A stretch of DNA of 64,000 bases from Amphiura filiformis (taxonomy: Eukaryota > Echinodermata > Ophiuroidea > Amphilepidida > Amphiuridae). The notes under the pieces were generated by a model. The model had not been told where the DNA came from. It saw nothing but the letters and a program-made list of their open reading frames with translations, and ran no database searches. The translations under genes and the position numbers were made by a program. The stretch's first letter is position 1. The number at the start of each line of letters is the position of its first letter. The stretch lies in assembly GCF_039555335.1 (NCBI RefSeq), contig NC_092628.1, forward strand, positions 34,184,965 to 34,248,964, in the 5' to 3' direction. Shown here piece after piece: positions 22,656 to 33,839 of the stretch.

Positions 22656-22925
22656 TCCTTAACCCTAACCCTCCTGAATGCTACAAAATACTACTTGATA
22701 TATGCGCTGTTCGTGCATGCATCCCACGTGGTGCCCGGGACGTGGTGTGATGACGCAATCGCCCTAAGTGCTATATAGGCACGGTTTGGCTGGCTAGCGA
22801 AGCCCAAGACCCGTGGGCAAAGTGTCGCCGACCGAGTGCTTGGCATGCGAGGGGTCTCGGTTGAATCCCACCCAGAGCAAACAACTTCTTTCCTTCTTTT
22901 CTCTCTTTATTCTTTCCCTTCCTGT
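22656..22925 (+). mobile_element. tRNA-Ala-like SINE, copy 2 (tandem)
   Basis: About 90% identical to copy 1, with leader CCTTAACCCTAACCC. It has a 14-16-bp insertion with CACGTGGTGCCCGGGACG, and its B box is damaged by loss of a C (GGTTGAATCC). A TTAGGGTTAGG word follows at 22947-22957 in opposite sense. Confidence 0.75.
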
Positions 22926-22959
22926 CGCCAAAAAGCCCTTAGGCGGTTAGGGTTAGGTT

Positions 22960-23656
22960 GAGTTTGAATTCTACAAAAGTTGCTTGGGTCCTCATTAGAA
23001 GTACATGAGCTTAGATGTAGCCTTCTGAAGTGGAGTTCAAAACATGAGGACTCGAGGTGTTTTTTACACAAATGAAGTCAAATTTCAAAATAACTGAAGT
23101 CGACCGGTCAGGCTCTGTGTAAAAAAGTCTGATACTTTGAACCGTTGATCATTATCAGAAGTACCATATATAAACAGCGTCCTTGTCTGCATGTGATAAA
23201 GGGGAAAGATAAAACAAAGTCCTGTTCTCTACTTATCAGGATCAATAGATATGAAATACATGGAATATTGATGAGTGGAATCAAGGTGTAGCTGCCTTAT
23301 TATGATTTATTTGAAATTATTTCTGGTGAGAATTGTTGACCGGGATTGTTGGTTTATCTCTTGATTTCTTTGTCATTCCTTCTATTTTTTTCTTTCTCTC
23401 ACTCTGTGGATGTAGCAGGCATGAGAATGGCTCTTGATAAATACCAAGTATTATGACACAACAGAGCCGAGCGTCAGAGGATGATTTAAGGAAGCCCCAT
23501 CATGCACTGCGAAAGTGTTATCACTAGACTTTCAACTACAACTTTACTTTTCAAATCCCATTCAACTCTGTGAGTCTTCTGTGCAAAAGATGTTGTTTTA
23601 GAATTGTGCATGTGTCATTATTACTTGGTCGATTTCAGAACAAAAGTGATGTGTGT
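22960..23656. other. Intergenic DNA
   Basis: Nothing recognisable beyond AT-rich unique sequence. Confidence 0.3.
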
Positions 23657-23660
23657 TTAA

Positions 23661-25570
23661 AGGTGAACCTCATTGAAAATAAAGTTATATATCAATGGAA
23701 AGCTTATGATATCAGGATATTAAAAATAATTTTTTCCGATTTTTTTCATGGCCAATAAAGCTGAAAAATTAAAAAAATGAATGAATTTTTGGTCTTTTTT
23801 AAGGCGCCCAAAAAGCACCCAAATCAATCGTCTTTGACCTTGAGAATGCTCGTGACGTAAGCTCAGGGTTCGCAGTCACGTGATCCTACTCGGAAACATG
23901 TAAACAAGACTTGCTTCCTGTACTTTGCAAGCTGCCCGGCAAGTCTGATTTTCACAATAAAGCTTGAAATGAGAAGAATCTTCAAGTTGCTGATTCCTAT
24001 TATATTAGAAATAACAGAATTATTGTCAACACGAAAATGTTCCGTAAATTTTTGACAAAATCAGTCATAACTGGCTGGGTATAACTGGGTAATTGAGTTT
24101 GAATTTCGCGCTGGGATCAATTCCATGCGCAAATGATTGCTGCTACCGTATACCGTTCATGTCATGGACTGAATAAACATGATCGAATAACAAATTAAAT
24201 AACTTGTTTGTGACATTCCCTATTCTTGATTCATTTAAAAATATCTGATTTTTAAAAATATCGTCTTGTAGTAAATCAAAAATTAATTAAAAAACCGCCG
24301 ATTTCATCAAATCCAGCCCATAAAGGTTTTCATATTATAGCGCATTGCGGTAATACATTCTCCGGTACATTCTTTCCACACAATCACGATTGAAAGAAAC
24401 AGATACTTTATTATAAAATAAATACAATTCAGGCTTAGTAGACTGTTATTTGATGGAATTCTGAAATCTGAATAAAATTAAAATATTGTCACTTGTGTCA
24501 CGATTCTTTTAATGATACTACCATCAGTGTACTGAAAAAGTGAAACATTCATGTTTTATGGATTACCGAACACGATGCGTAAATTGCTGCTTTTATGCTG
24601 AAGAAATTACAGGCAGCCGCACCCGGCCGATCAAGGTGGGCAAACACAGCGACTCGCCGTCTCTCCGGTAGCACAAGTTCAAGTTGCGCCGTGTTTCAGC
24701 AGATTTGATCAATCGTTCCCTTATATTTGGAACATCTACAGGAATAAATTTTGCTGATGAAGTAGCAATAAGTTGGAAATATCAGAATGTGAATATCAAA
24801 TCGGTCATTTTGTCTGCAAGTACAGTACGTACAGTCGCGGATACGGAACACTCGGCGACTGAGTGAGTTCACCCCGCCCGTATGTATCTACGAGTTCGCC
24901 TATCATACATGACCGGTTGTAAAGTTAAGAAATAATTAAAAATCCCGTACAGTGTACTTTATTCTATTCCTTCATTTTCTCATTGTGATAAGTTCATCTC
25001 AACTTGGTGTGACGATCTGAACTGGGAGCACTAGCAGTTATTTTTTGCAATCTGTTTTCATTCCGGTTCTTGGCGAATCTTCGCTCTTCGTGCTTTTTTA
25101 CTGTAATATTCCCTGCATATCGTGGATGGCTTGGCCTATCCCAAATCACCCCGCCAGCACTTTTCCCATTTTTTAATCCACACACTTTATTCAGGAACTT
25201 CATTCTTGATTTGATCATGATGTTTCCTTCATGTTATTCTTATTTTATTGAAGATATTTTTCATGTAAAGTAAGTTGGCAATGACTGAGTTCGTGCATTG
25301 GCCCGATGCATGCCACAGTTAAATGCATGGACATTGTGTTTACAATCAAACCCGGAAGTAACTGTGTGTCCCCGTGTTGACGTCATCATCGAAAAGCGCC
25401 AATTTGAACGATTTCGCGTTTTTTGTAATTTAGGGGGTGCCAATATCCAATCTTTGCATGGATATTATGTATATCCTGGTGCGTTAGGCAAATAAAAAAT
25501 ATTCTTTTCTGCTTCCTGGCATCATAAGCTTTCCATTGATATATAACTTTATTTTCAATGAGGTTCACCT
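23661..25570. mobile_element. 1.9-kb inverted-repeat transposon flanked by TTAA
   Basis: The terminal inverted repeats are about 56 bp with two mismatches and start AGGTGAACCTCATTGAAAAT. TTAA flanks both ends (23657-23660 and 25571-25574). A TTAA target is the piggyBac habit, although piggyBac ends usually start with CCC/CCY, so the class is open. The inside has short open frames only and no transposase. It contains TGACGTAAG and GTTGACGTCATCAT near the two ends. Confidence 0.85.
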
Positions 25571-25574
25571 TTAA

Positions 25575-26775
25575 AGGATAATTCACACCTTCTGTAGATA
25601 ACATAAAATGTGAAATCGACCAGCATCTTCACAGCGTTTTTTATGCAAATATAACTGTAGTAATTCAAATTTAACCATGCACTTACGTAGCATAGCAAAG
25701 CAGTGGTGTCATGTTACTCACACTGCTCGCCTGCTACACAGTAAACCCAGTGGGATGGTGGGTACTGGGTAGTACTTAAATCATCCTCTGGCGGAGCGTG
25801 TAACAGAGGGATGTTAAGGAACACTGTAGACCCCATGGTGGGTCCGTGGCCTTTGGGGGAGCTGTCGTTTTCTGCTTGTTTAGGTTGTCTCTACAGTGGC
25901 TTCCCCTTTCAAAATAAGAAATTGGGGATAATTCAAATGTCAAGGCAAAGTATTCCCACTTTTAGGCATATTTTCAAATTTTAGCACCACAGAAAAAATC
26001 CCCTCCCTCCCCCAACACACACTGCCCATGGAACCCAATCTTATCAAAGTCCTGCAGCAGCTTTTGAGCTTTGAACTCCTTTGTACTCATACCATCATAC
26101 CTTATCATGTCCTGTATCATTGGGGAATCCCCACACAATTTTGTTTAAATATATCAAGTAAAGTTTCACACTCAGCGAGAAAATTTGCTTTCCTGGTATG
26201 CAGTTTAACTCAAATTTCCTGGTATTGTATGAAATGGTTCCTGAAGAAACACATGTCAGAGGGCATCCACACTGGTAAGTTCATTATGTCGGGCATTATG
26301 TAAGCTTTAAAGTGTATTACTATCCTGCTCTCTTCAACTAAGCCATTGTCCCCATAGATAGGCCATATATTATTACAAGTAAGCTTATTCAAAGATTTAG
26401 TTTTTTGATCAGGCCATATGGTACTATCTTGTCTATTTTGTAAATAGTGATTGACATGATAAAACATTTCATAAGCTAATGTGTTTACCATCCTTTAGGT
26501 TTACAGCCAAGTTTGCAAGAAGAAGCACCAAGATTGTTTCTAATGCACGTACAATTTGAATACCAGTACCAATTACGGATTATTGACTATCCATAGAGGT
26601 GAGTGTATATTATATCTATGTAAATAATGTGATATTTTATATAACGGTTTAATTACAGCAAATGCAAGACATTTCATATAAAGTAGGAAAATGAGATTAC
26701 CTGTTGGCCAAAATGTCACTAATAATATAGGGGCCTACACTCAGTTGATCCTATCATGACTGTGATAACTTGGTT
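25575..26775. other. Intergenic DNA
   Basis: No gene is supported. It lies between the TTAA-flanked element and the foldback-like element. Confidence 0.35.
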
Positions 26776-26783
26776 GTTTTTAT

Positions 26784-27580
26784 GGTGACATCCCGCTATC
26801 TCTAAGGTCCGCTATCTCTAAGGTTCGCTATCTCTAAGGTTCGCTATCACTAACGTGTAAAGTCTATGGAGACAGAATCCCGCTATCTCTAATAGAGAAA
26901 AGGTTCGCTATACCTAAAAAAAGGTCCGCTACTTCTAAGGTTCGATATCACTAATTTAAAATAAGGTTCGCTAGTTCTAAGGTTCGATATCACTAATTTT
27001 AAATAAGGTTCGCTATCACTAATTTAAAATAAGGTTCGCTATCACTAATTTTGAATAAGGTCCGCTATCACTAATTTATTGAAGGTTCGCTATCTCTAAG
27101 GTTCGTTATCACTAATTCAAATAAAGGTTCGCTATACCTAAGGTTCGCTATCACTAATTTTAAATAAGGTTCGCTATCACTAATTAATTAAGGTTCGCTA
27201 TCTCTAAGGTTCGTTATCACTAATTTCGATTAGGGTTCGCTATACCTAAGGTTCGTTATCACTAATTTTAAATAAGGTCCGCTATCTCTAATTTTAAAAA
27301 GGTCCGCTATCTCTAATGTTAAAAAGGTCCGCTATCTCTAATTTTAAAAAGGTCCGCTATCTCTAATTTCAAATAAGGTCCGCTATCTCTAATTTTAAAT
27401 AAGGTCCGCTATCTCTAATTTCAAATAAGGTCCGCTATCTCTAATTTCAAATAAGGTCCGCTATCTCTAATTTTAAATAGCGCCCGCTATTCCTAATTTT
27501 ATATAAAGCCCACTATACATCTCTAATTTTCAATAAAGTTCGCTCTTTCTAATTTAAATTAGCCCACTATCTCTGACTTA
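26784..27580 (+). repeat. Left arm: (GGTTCGCTATCACTAATTT)n satellite
   Basis: About 30 units combine a constant GGTYCGCTATC(T/A)CTAA core with a variable A/T linker, giving periods of about 16 or 26 bp. Outer units carry GGTTCGC, central ones GGTCCGC, and the innermost GCCCGC/GCCCAC. Confidence 0.95.
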
Positions 27581-30500
27581 AAAGTTATTTTAAATAAAGC
27601 GGGAAAGGCGCCCTCGAGTTGAATAGTTTATACGGGTGAAAATATACACATAAAGTACACGAACTCTTAAACAAGAAATGTCTTTAAGAAGACAACGCCA
27701 TGTATGCAGATCAACTTCATTTTTATTGCAAGTATATAATGCTAGTAAATTTGAATGTTTGGCACAACTAACCGGGTGTGAAATATTGGCATTTATTGGT
27801 AAATACACCACCAATGACATACTAGGAAATACTCAAAATTTTCATGTTGAAAGCTGAATTGAAAAATGTTTGCGTAAATAGGTCTACATTTAAAAGGGCA
27901 TTTCGTGATCCACAGCCTCACCCCCCCCCCACTTTTCTCAAAAAAAGTTGAGATTTTTATACCACTGGAAACCTCTGGCTACGTACATAATGTTTATTTA
28001 CAAAATATTTCTTGCAGATTAATTCGTTTTGCAAAGATATCGTGAAATTTGAACTTCGTTCTGGTATACCAGAACGAAATTACAACACATTGTCTATGGA
28101 GCATTGTAATACACATAATCATGCATAACTCGCAAACGCAAAATCGGAATCAACTGAAATTTTTGGAATAAGCTTTTTTTTTTTTTTTTTACTGAAAAAT
28201 GTCACAAAAAGAGGATGCTAGGATCACAAAATACTCCTTTAATTCATACCTGTAACAAACTGCTCAATTGAAAGCACATCATCCGAGTTATACGACAATC
28301 TATATTCAGACAACCTTAAGAATGTTTGCTGCTTAAGGGATTTCATATCAATTCATAACTCCATATCTCTGTTCTTTACCTCTTCTGTGTTTTACCATTA
28401 TTTTACCATTTACCAATGTTTGGTAAATTACAGTTAAAATCCATTAAAAACATGGTATTTTATTTGAGATATTTATTCGCAATGTATAGTTTATTGGTAG
28501 TTACACTGATCACATTATAATCAAAAAGACTGATTACTCAATCCCAGGGATTCCTGGGCTCAAACCAATCTTTATTTTCTGAATGTGTTGATAATATTGT
28601 TACTACTATAAACTGTCCAGTTGCTATACCAAAAATGTGTAAAACCAAAGCCGCCACTATCTACCCCAATTACTGGTATTTACCCCCCCACCACCACCAC
28701 CACCACCATCACCACCAGTGTCACTCCCAACATCAATTAGTGATGGTAGTAGCCTTCTGCACTGTTTATACCCAACTTGGTTCAACAGTCCTGTCTGGTC
28801 AGATAATTGCTCATTATTATCGTTGAATTAGTGATCACACTTGTTGTTGACAGCTTATCAGCACACTGGATCAGCGGTGCAATTATATCCTTTTTTTTCA
28901 TAGAGCAATTGTTCAAAATGTTTAATGTCAAATGGTTCCTAAAAACCTTTTTTGTGAATGGATTTTAATCGTTGGAAAAACAAAATGTATTTTTAATATA
29001 TTATTTATTTCATTAACAGCAATTTCCTAAGTTTCCAGCCATAAATAATCATAGAGTTTCACCTGTTTACAAAATAAGTGTTTATTTCAGATTTCCAATT
29101 AATTATGTTATCAGTAAACCTGATAGGAGGTCAAATCCAAATCTTGCTAATATTTACATTGTTATAGTCAAAAACGATACTTTGTCCTGGTAGTCCCTGG
29201 CAACCCAGTCTGCATGTAGCTGTTTCGTAAACATGCACGACAGAAACCGGCTGTGAAGGAGCCTACATGCACGTAAACAACTTTCTAGTATAATAAAATC
29301 CGTTTTGGAGTATAATAAAGAAAGTCATGCATTGGCAACATGAAGGAAATACCTATTGCCCACTTGGTAAAATGCATACTCGTAGCCCAATCTTGTACAT
29401 CATAGCACCCAGTTTAGGTTTGTGGTTTGAAATGTTGCAATTAAACATTAGTTCTTTCAAATATGAAACGCTAAAACACAAATCTAGAACAAACACTCAT
29501 TATATTTAGAAAGATATAGCAAATTTTCCATGATAGAGATTGGACCCAAAACAAAGCACACCCAAATTAGGTGACAATTCAGAATTAAGCCATGGCTGGA
29601 AAAAAAAAAAGCCGTTTCTTAAACACACTAAAACTAAATTACAAGATAAAGTAGTCAATAGATAGAGAATTTTGTCATGCATATTTCCATGGCCTGCTAC
29701 TATAAACTTGATGTGGGAGTTACCACTAGCTGTTGATGGAAGCAGGAGGCTGCGGTCTTCGGATGGCTGGCAAAGCTGCCGATCTGAAGCCTGATGTGTT
29801 ATTGATGTAACTGCTTTATGGTAGGATGTTCCAAATGACACTGACCCCAAAGTGACCCCTTTTGTTGGGAAAAAATCCTTGTTTTCCTTTCCATCACATG
29901 TTGTTTGGAAGATATAAATTGCATAAAGGACCCCCTGTTCTGATTTTGATGATATCAATGATATATTTAAAAATGGAAGTAACTCGACGTATGGCCTAAG
30001 AATGCGACGACCCCTATTTAGCACCTAAAGTCTGTGGAAAGTTTTTTTTGGGTGGTATGTACCATTTAAGGAGCATTTCCATGCGTTTTCGTGTCTTTAT
30101 CTATTTAAAATGCACGTGAAAAAATGAGGACATCCACAAGCGCGTGCATGGACGCCACCAGGTTTTTCGCTGTACGTGCGTTTGCCGGGAATAGGCCTAC
30201 ATTCATTTCCAATTACATAACAGCTCCGATTTTGGAAGAAGCTAGAAACCTTTTAATATGAGTAAAGAAGGGTTTAAAAATATAGAAAACAATCTTTATT
30301 GGTGTTTAAATTACAAAGAGACTTTTCAATGTTATTGTTAGCTGTTTTAACTATTTTTTTTGTAATTTAAACTCAAGTTTTGGCCTTCAATTTTGATTAA
30401 ATTGCATAAAATTAAGGTTTTTTAAATAATTCATATAGGTTTCTAGTTTGCTCTATCTATACCAATGTTTAGTGTGTTCCAAATTATTACTAATAATCAA

Positions 30501-31240
30501 AGTTGAATTTATATTAAAAATTTAATTTCAAATAGTCAATCATCACATTTGCTTATTGGACAAAACGGGTTAAATCCGATGCTGGATGGGTGGGATAGGC
30601 CTGTTTGTGTTTCAATTTTTGATGATAGTACTTGTAAAAGATGTTCAAACAACTTTTATTCCTAACATCTATTGATATCTTCATGAAAGTTGCAAATCAG
30701 CAACTATAATGCGTTGAATTCGCCAGCGTGTCTAAGTATATATAAAAGAAAATAACCCAAAAATTAATGATTGTGAAGCAGTTTCCGGCAAAAGTTTATC
30801 ACGCCTATAGTCCCAACTTTGCATAAAATCGTGTTTTACAGCTATTGTGAATGTGATCTCTATAAATTTGAAAATAAAAGGCGAAAATTTGAGCAATGTT
30901 TACGATTATGTGCGCATGAACATACGAGTTCAAAACGTGGTTAGCAGTCAGATGTAGGGTCTAAATACGGGAAAATCTGTCGCTAATTTTCTTAAAAAGT
31001 AGGCCTAAACCTAAAAATGTGGTGTCATTTTCAGATATGCGAATTTTGTTCTGATTTATGATATCAACAATATTATTATAAAGTTGGAGGTAACTCGACT
31101 AATGTCCTAAAACGCGACCCCCTATTTAGCACGTAGATTTAGGGAAAAAAGTCTGAAATTAATTGGCAACTTCTGTAGATTAAATTCAGACTTCCGCTCT
31201 CCCCATGGTTCATTTAGAATTGGTAAATGAATCATGAAAC
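27581..31240. other. Middle domain of the foldback-like element, first part
   Basis: No coding region is supported. It contains a perfect 24-bp palindrome at 28055-28078, a (CAC)n tract at 28683-28717, and a diverged direct-repeat pair at 29940-30040 and 31055-31160 sharing GTAACTCGAC and CCCCTATTTAGCAC. Confidence 0.45.
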
Positions 31241-31402
31241 TACTCCGTCCTTCGGAGGGGACGTTAAGCCGTCAGTCCCGTGTGCAGAGAGCCATACCTG
31301 TATATTTCGCAGCCAGTTTCGAAAAGAGTAGGGTGTTAACCCCTGACTGTTTCCAACCCGTCCCGGTGTTCAAATCAAATCAAATCAAATATAAAAAAAA
31401 AT
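31241..31402 (+). mobile_element. SINE 3' fragment with (CAAAT)n tail
   Basis: TTCGGAGGGGACGTTAAGCC, GTCCCGTGTGCAGAGAGCC and TTTCGAAAAGAGTAGGG are shared, with changes, with the body of the SINE at 16132-16612. The tail is CAAATCAAATCAAATCAAAT then A-rich. No tRNA-like head remains. Confidence 0.75.
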
Positions 31403-31735
31403 TAGCATAGATTATCGTAGAGGGCAGTACACAGCCCACTGTTTTTGCCAGGCTTATTGACAATAATCGTATGGTATTGCATATCGTATGGATTCCCCAT
31501 CTCTTTCCCCCTCCTCTCCTATCTCCCCTCTCTTTTCCCCTTCTTTTTCTCTCTCTCTCTCTCTCTCCTTTTCCTTTTTTTTCCTTCGCTAGGGCGGGGG
31601 CCCAAATAGCGCTAAGGCGAGGGTCTGAGGGGCGGGGCCCAAATAGGCAATTTTTGTCAGGGGGGCGATTGAAGCTAGTTTTGCAAAAAACGAGGTTTTT
31701 CTCCATCGGGTTCGTCCAAAATTTGTAATCACGTT

Positions 31736-31801
31736 TTCTCTCTTTCTTTCTTTCTTTGTTGTTCTTTTTCTTTCTTTTCTCTTTCTTTCTTTCTTTCTTT
31801 T

Positions 31802-31865
<64 letters not shown>

Positions 31866-31875
31866 TTTTTTTTTA
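31736..31875. repeat. (CTTT)n microsatellite
   Basis: Long TTTC/CTTT tract, nearly pure from 31783 to 31865. It is preceded by a (CT)n tract at 31547-31567. Lys/Arg/Glu-rich or Phe/Ser/Leu-rich frames over it are artefacts. Confidence 0.95.
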
Positions 31876-31879
31876 TTCA

Positions 31880-32829
31880 CTATTTCTTTATTCTTTCTTG
31901 CTCCTTTCTTTTTTTGTGTATATTTGATTGATTCGCGGACTACGGTGATTGATTGTTTTTCACTTTATATAATTCAGAAATTTGTAGTCCTGCTAAGTCT
32001 ATCTTGTTGAATATTCCCAAATTCGATTTACAAATAATTGCATTGTGATGTTGTTGTTGATGTTATTTATTTATTTCATCAAATATATCAAGGCTCTATA
32101 AATTTAATATCAACACATTTTCTAGACGGTGGCGCATCTTCATGGGGCGGGCATAGGGGCCGGAGGAAGTGCCCCCCAATCGATTTTAAAATTTATAAAA
32201 TCCTCTTGAAAAATTGCCGAAAACGGCTTGTGCCCCCCCAGCATCACGAGCTCCGGGCACGAGCTGAGCCAAGTTTCATGTCTTGACCGTGGATCGATAT
32301 TCTATTATAATTATTAAAGTAGGCTTATACCTCCGGCACGCTTGTTCATTTTCTGCATGGCTGTTTCTGTTATGAACTTACGCCCCTCTGAAATCAAGCG
32401 CATGAAAAACCTTTCGGCTAACCTTAATTTTGGAAAATTGTCCAATTTCCAACTTCCTCAGACACCTCCCCCTGCATAGACAATAGTGGATAAACAAGTC
32501 CGATTTCGTTTTTGTCACCCGGTACTTTATGTTTAACACAATTATTTTATAGGCCTACAATTATAACAGAAAAAACTTGTGCCAAAATGGTCCACCAAAT
32601 GACTTTAATTAGGTCTTCATTTTGGAAAGGTTTCTCACTTCTTAGGGGACACAACATACATGTATATCCCCAACACCTGAGCTTAATGCGATCGGTTATC
32701 AATTGTAGGCCTATAGGCCTACTGGTACGCGACGGTGAACTGATTCAAATCTCTTTCTGGGTTGTTCGGACCGGACCAGTATACGTACTAGCGATCTTGC
32801 GAACTTTATCATGTTTATTAAAATAAAAT
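31880..32829. other. Middle domain of the foldback-like element, last part
   Basis: No gene. At 32131-32260 there is GC-rich text with GTGCCCCCC on both sides, which looks like a worn small element. Confidence 0.35.
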
Positions 32830-33600
32830 TACTGATCATAGCGAACCTTACAGTAAATTAGAAATAACGGGTCCTATTTTAAATTAGATGGGCCTTATAG
32901 CGGGCCTTATTTTTAATTAGAGATAGCGGGCTTTATTTTCGGATAGCGAATTTTATTTTCAATTACAGATATGAAGCGGGCTTTATATACAATTAGAGTT
33001 AGCGAACCCTATTTGGAATTAGAGACAACGAACCTTATTTGAAATTAGTGATAGCGAACCTGATTTAAATTTAGAGATAGCGAACCTTATTTAAAATTAG
33101 AGATAGCGTAACCTTATTTAAAATTAGATATAGCGAACCTTATTTAAAATTAGAGATAGCGAACCTTATTATAAATTAGAGATAGCGAATCTTGTTTGAA
33201 ATTAGAGATAGCTTAACCTTATTTAAAATTAGTGATAGCGAACCTTAGAGATAGCGAACCTTAGAGATAGCGAACCTTAGAGATAGCGGACCTTATTTGA
33301 AATTAGAGATAGCGAACCTTAGGGATACCGGGATTGTTAAAATTAGAGATAGCGGACCTTATTTTAAATTAGTGATAGCGAACCTTAGAGATAGCGAACC
33401 TTCAATAAATTAGTGATAGCGGACCTTTTTAAAATTAGACATAGCGAACCTTATTTAAAATTAGTGATAACTTGAACCTTAGGTATAGCGAACCCTAATC
33501 GAAATTAGTGATAACGAACCTTAGAGATAGCGGACCTTTTTCGTAATTAGTGATAACGAACCTTAGAGATAGCGAACCTTAGAGATAGCGAACCGTAACC
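32830..33600 (-). repeat. Right arm: same satellite, reverse orientation
   Basis: The reverse complement gives the same CGCTATC(T/A)CTAA units as the left arm. The same trend is seen: GGTTCGC outside, AAGCCCGC inside. Rare variants such as TTCGATTAGGGTTCGC and AATTTATTGAAGG occur in both arms. Confidence 0.95.
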
Positions 33601-33638
33601 GTTTTTATAGCCTGATTTGTACTGGAAATACTATGTAG

Positions 33639-33832
33639 CAGCATAGCCAGTCTTTTTAGTGTGTGTGTGTGGGGGGGGGGGCAAAGCCTAATTTTTGTCG
33701 CCATTTGACAATATTTTGTCCTGTTTTTATTTACTTAGACATTTTGCTCTTTGTTGTCCCTATTTTATCCCTGAAAAATTTCTGTGGAGGTGGGATTTGT
33801 CCCCTCCCAGTTCTCCCCTGACTACACCACTG
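33639..33832. mobile_element. 194-bp hAT-type MITE remnant
   Basis: The ends are CAGCATAGCCAG and, read inward from the right, CAGTGGTGTAGTCAG, resembling the other CAGTGGCGTARCCAG elements. The inside has (GT)n and a G run, then CCCCTCCCAG. No flanking duplication survives. It lies 38 bp beyond the foldback-like element. Confidence 0.55.
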
Positions 33833-33839
33833 ACTGTAA

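Larger units (their letters stand above)
26784..33600. mobile_element. 6.8-kb foldback (FB/TU-like) element with inverted satellite arms
   Basis: The first 44 bases from each end match in register with six mismatches: GGTGACATCCCGCTATCTCT at left, GGTTACGGTTCGCTATCTCT read inward from the right. A perfect 8-bp duplication, GTTTTTAT, flanks the unit (26776-26783 and 33601-33608). Each arm (~0.8 kb) is an array of CGCTATC-based units; the ~5.2-kb middle is unrelated AT-rich DNA. Foldback transposons of flies (FB) and sea urchins (TU) have this design of long inverted arms made of short tandem repeats. No transposase frame is visible in the middle, which holds a SINE fragment and microsatellites, so this copy looks non-autonomous. 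Confidence 0.85.

Noticed and set aside
26784-27580. CRISPR-like regular array
   Set aside because: Repeats abut with only A/T-rich linkers, unit length varies, and the DNA is animal nuclear; it is a satellite arm.
29506-30024. 172-residue frame on the minus strand in the foldback middle domain
   Set aside because: Considered as a transposase remnant, but no catalytic motif, zinc finger or recognisable family pattern could be seen; it overlaps part of a diverged direct repeat.
29940-31160. Pair of direct repeats as LTRs of a retrotransposon
   Set aside because: Only ~100 bp are similar, diverged, without TG...CA ends, primer-binding site or gag/pol frames between them.
31380-31880. 166-residue Lys/Glu/Arg-rich frame on the minus strand
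   Set aside because: It is mostly the (CTTT)n microsatellite plus SINE tail; composition is purely repeat-driven.
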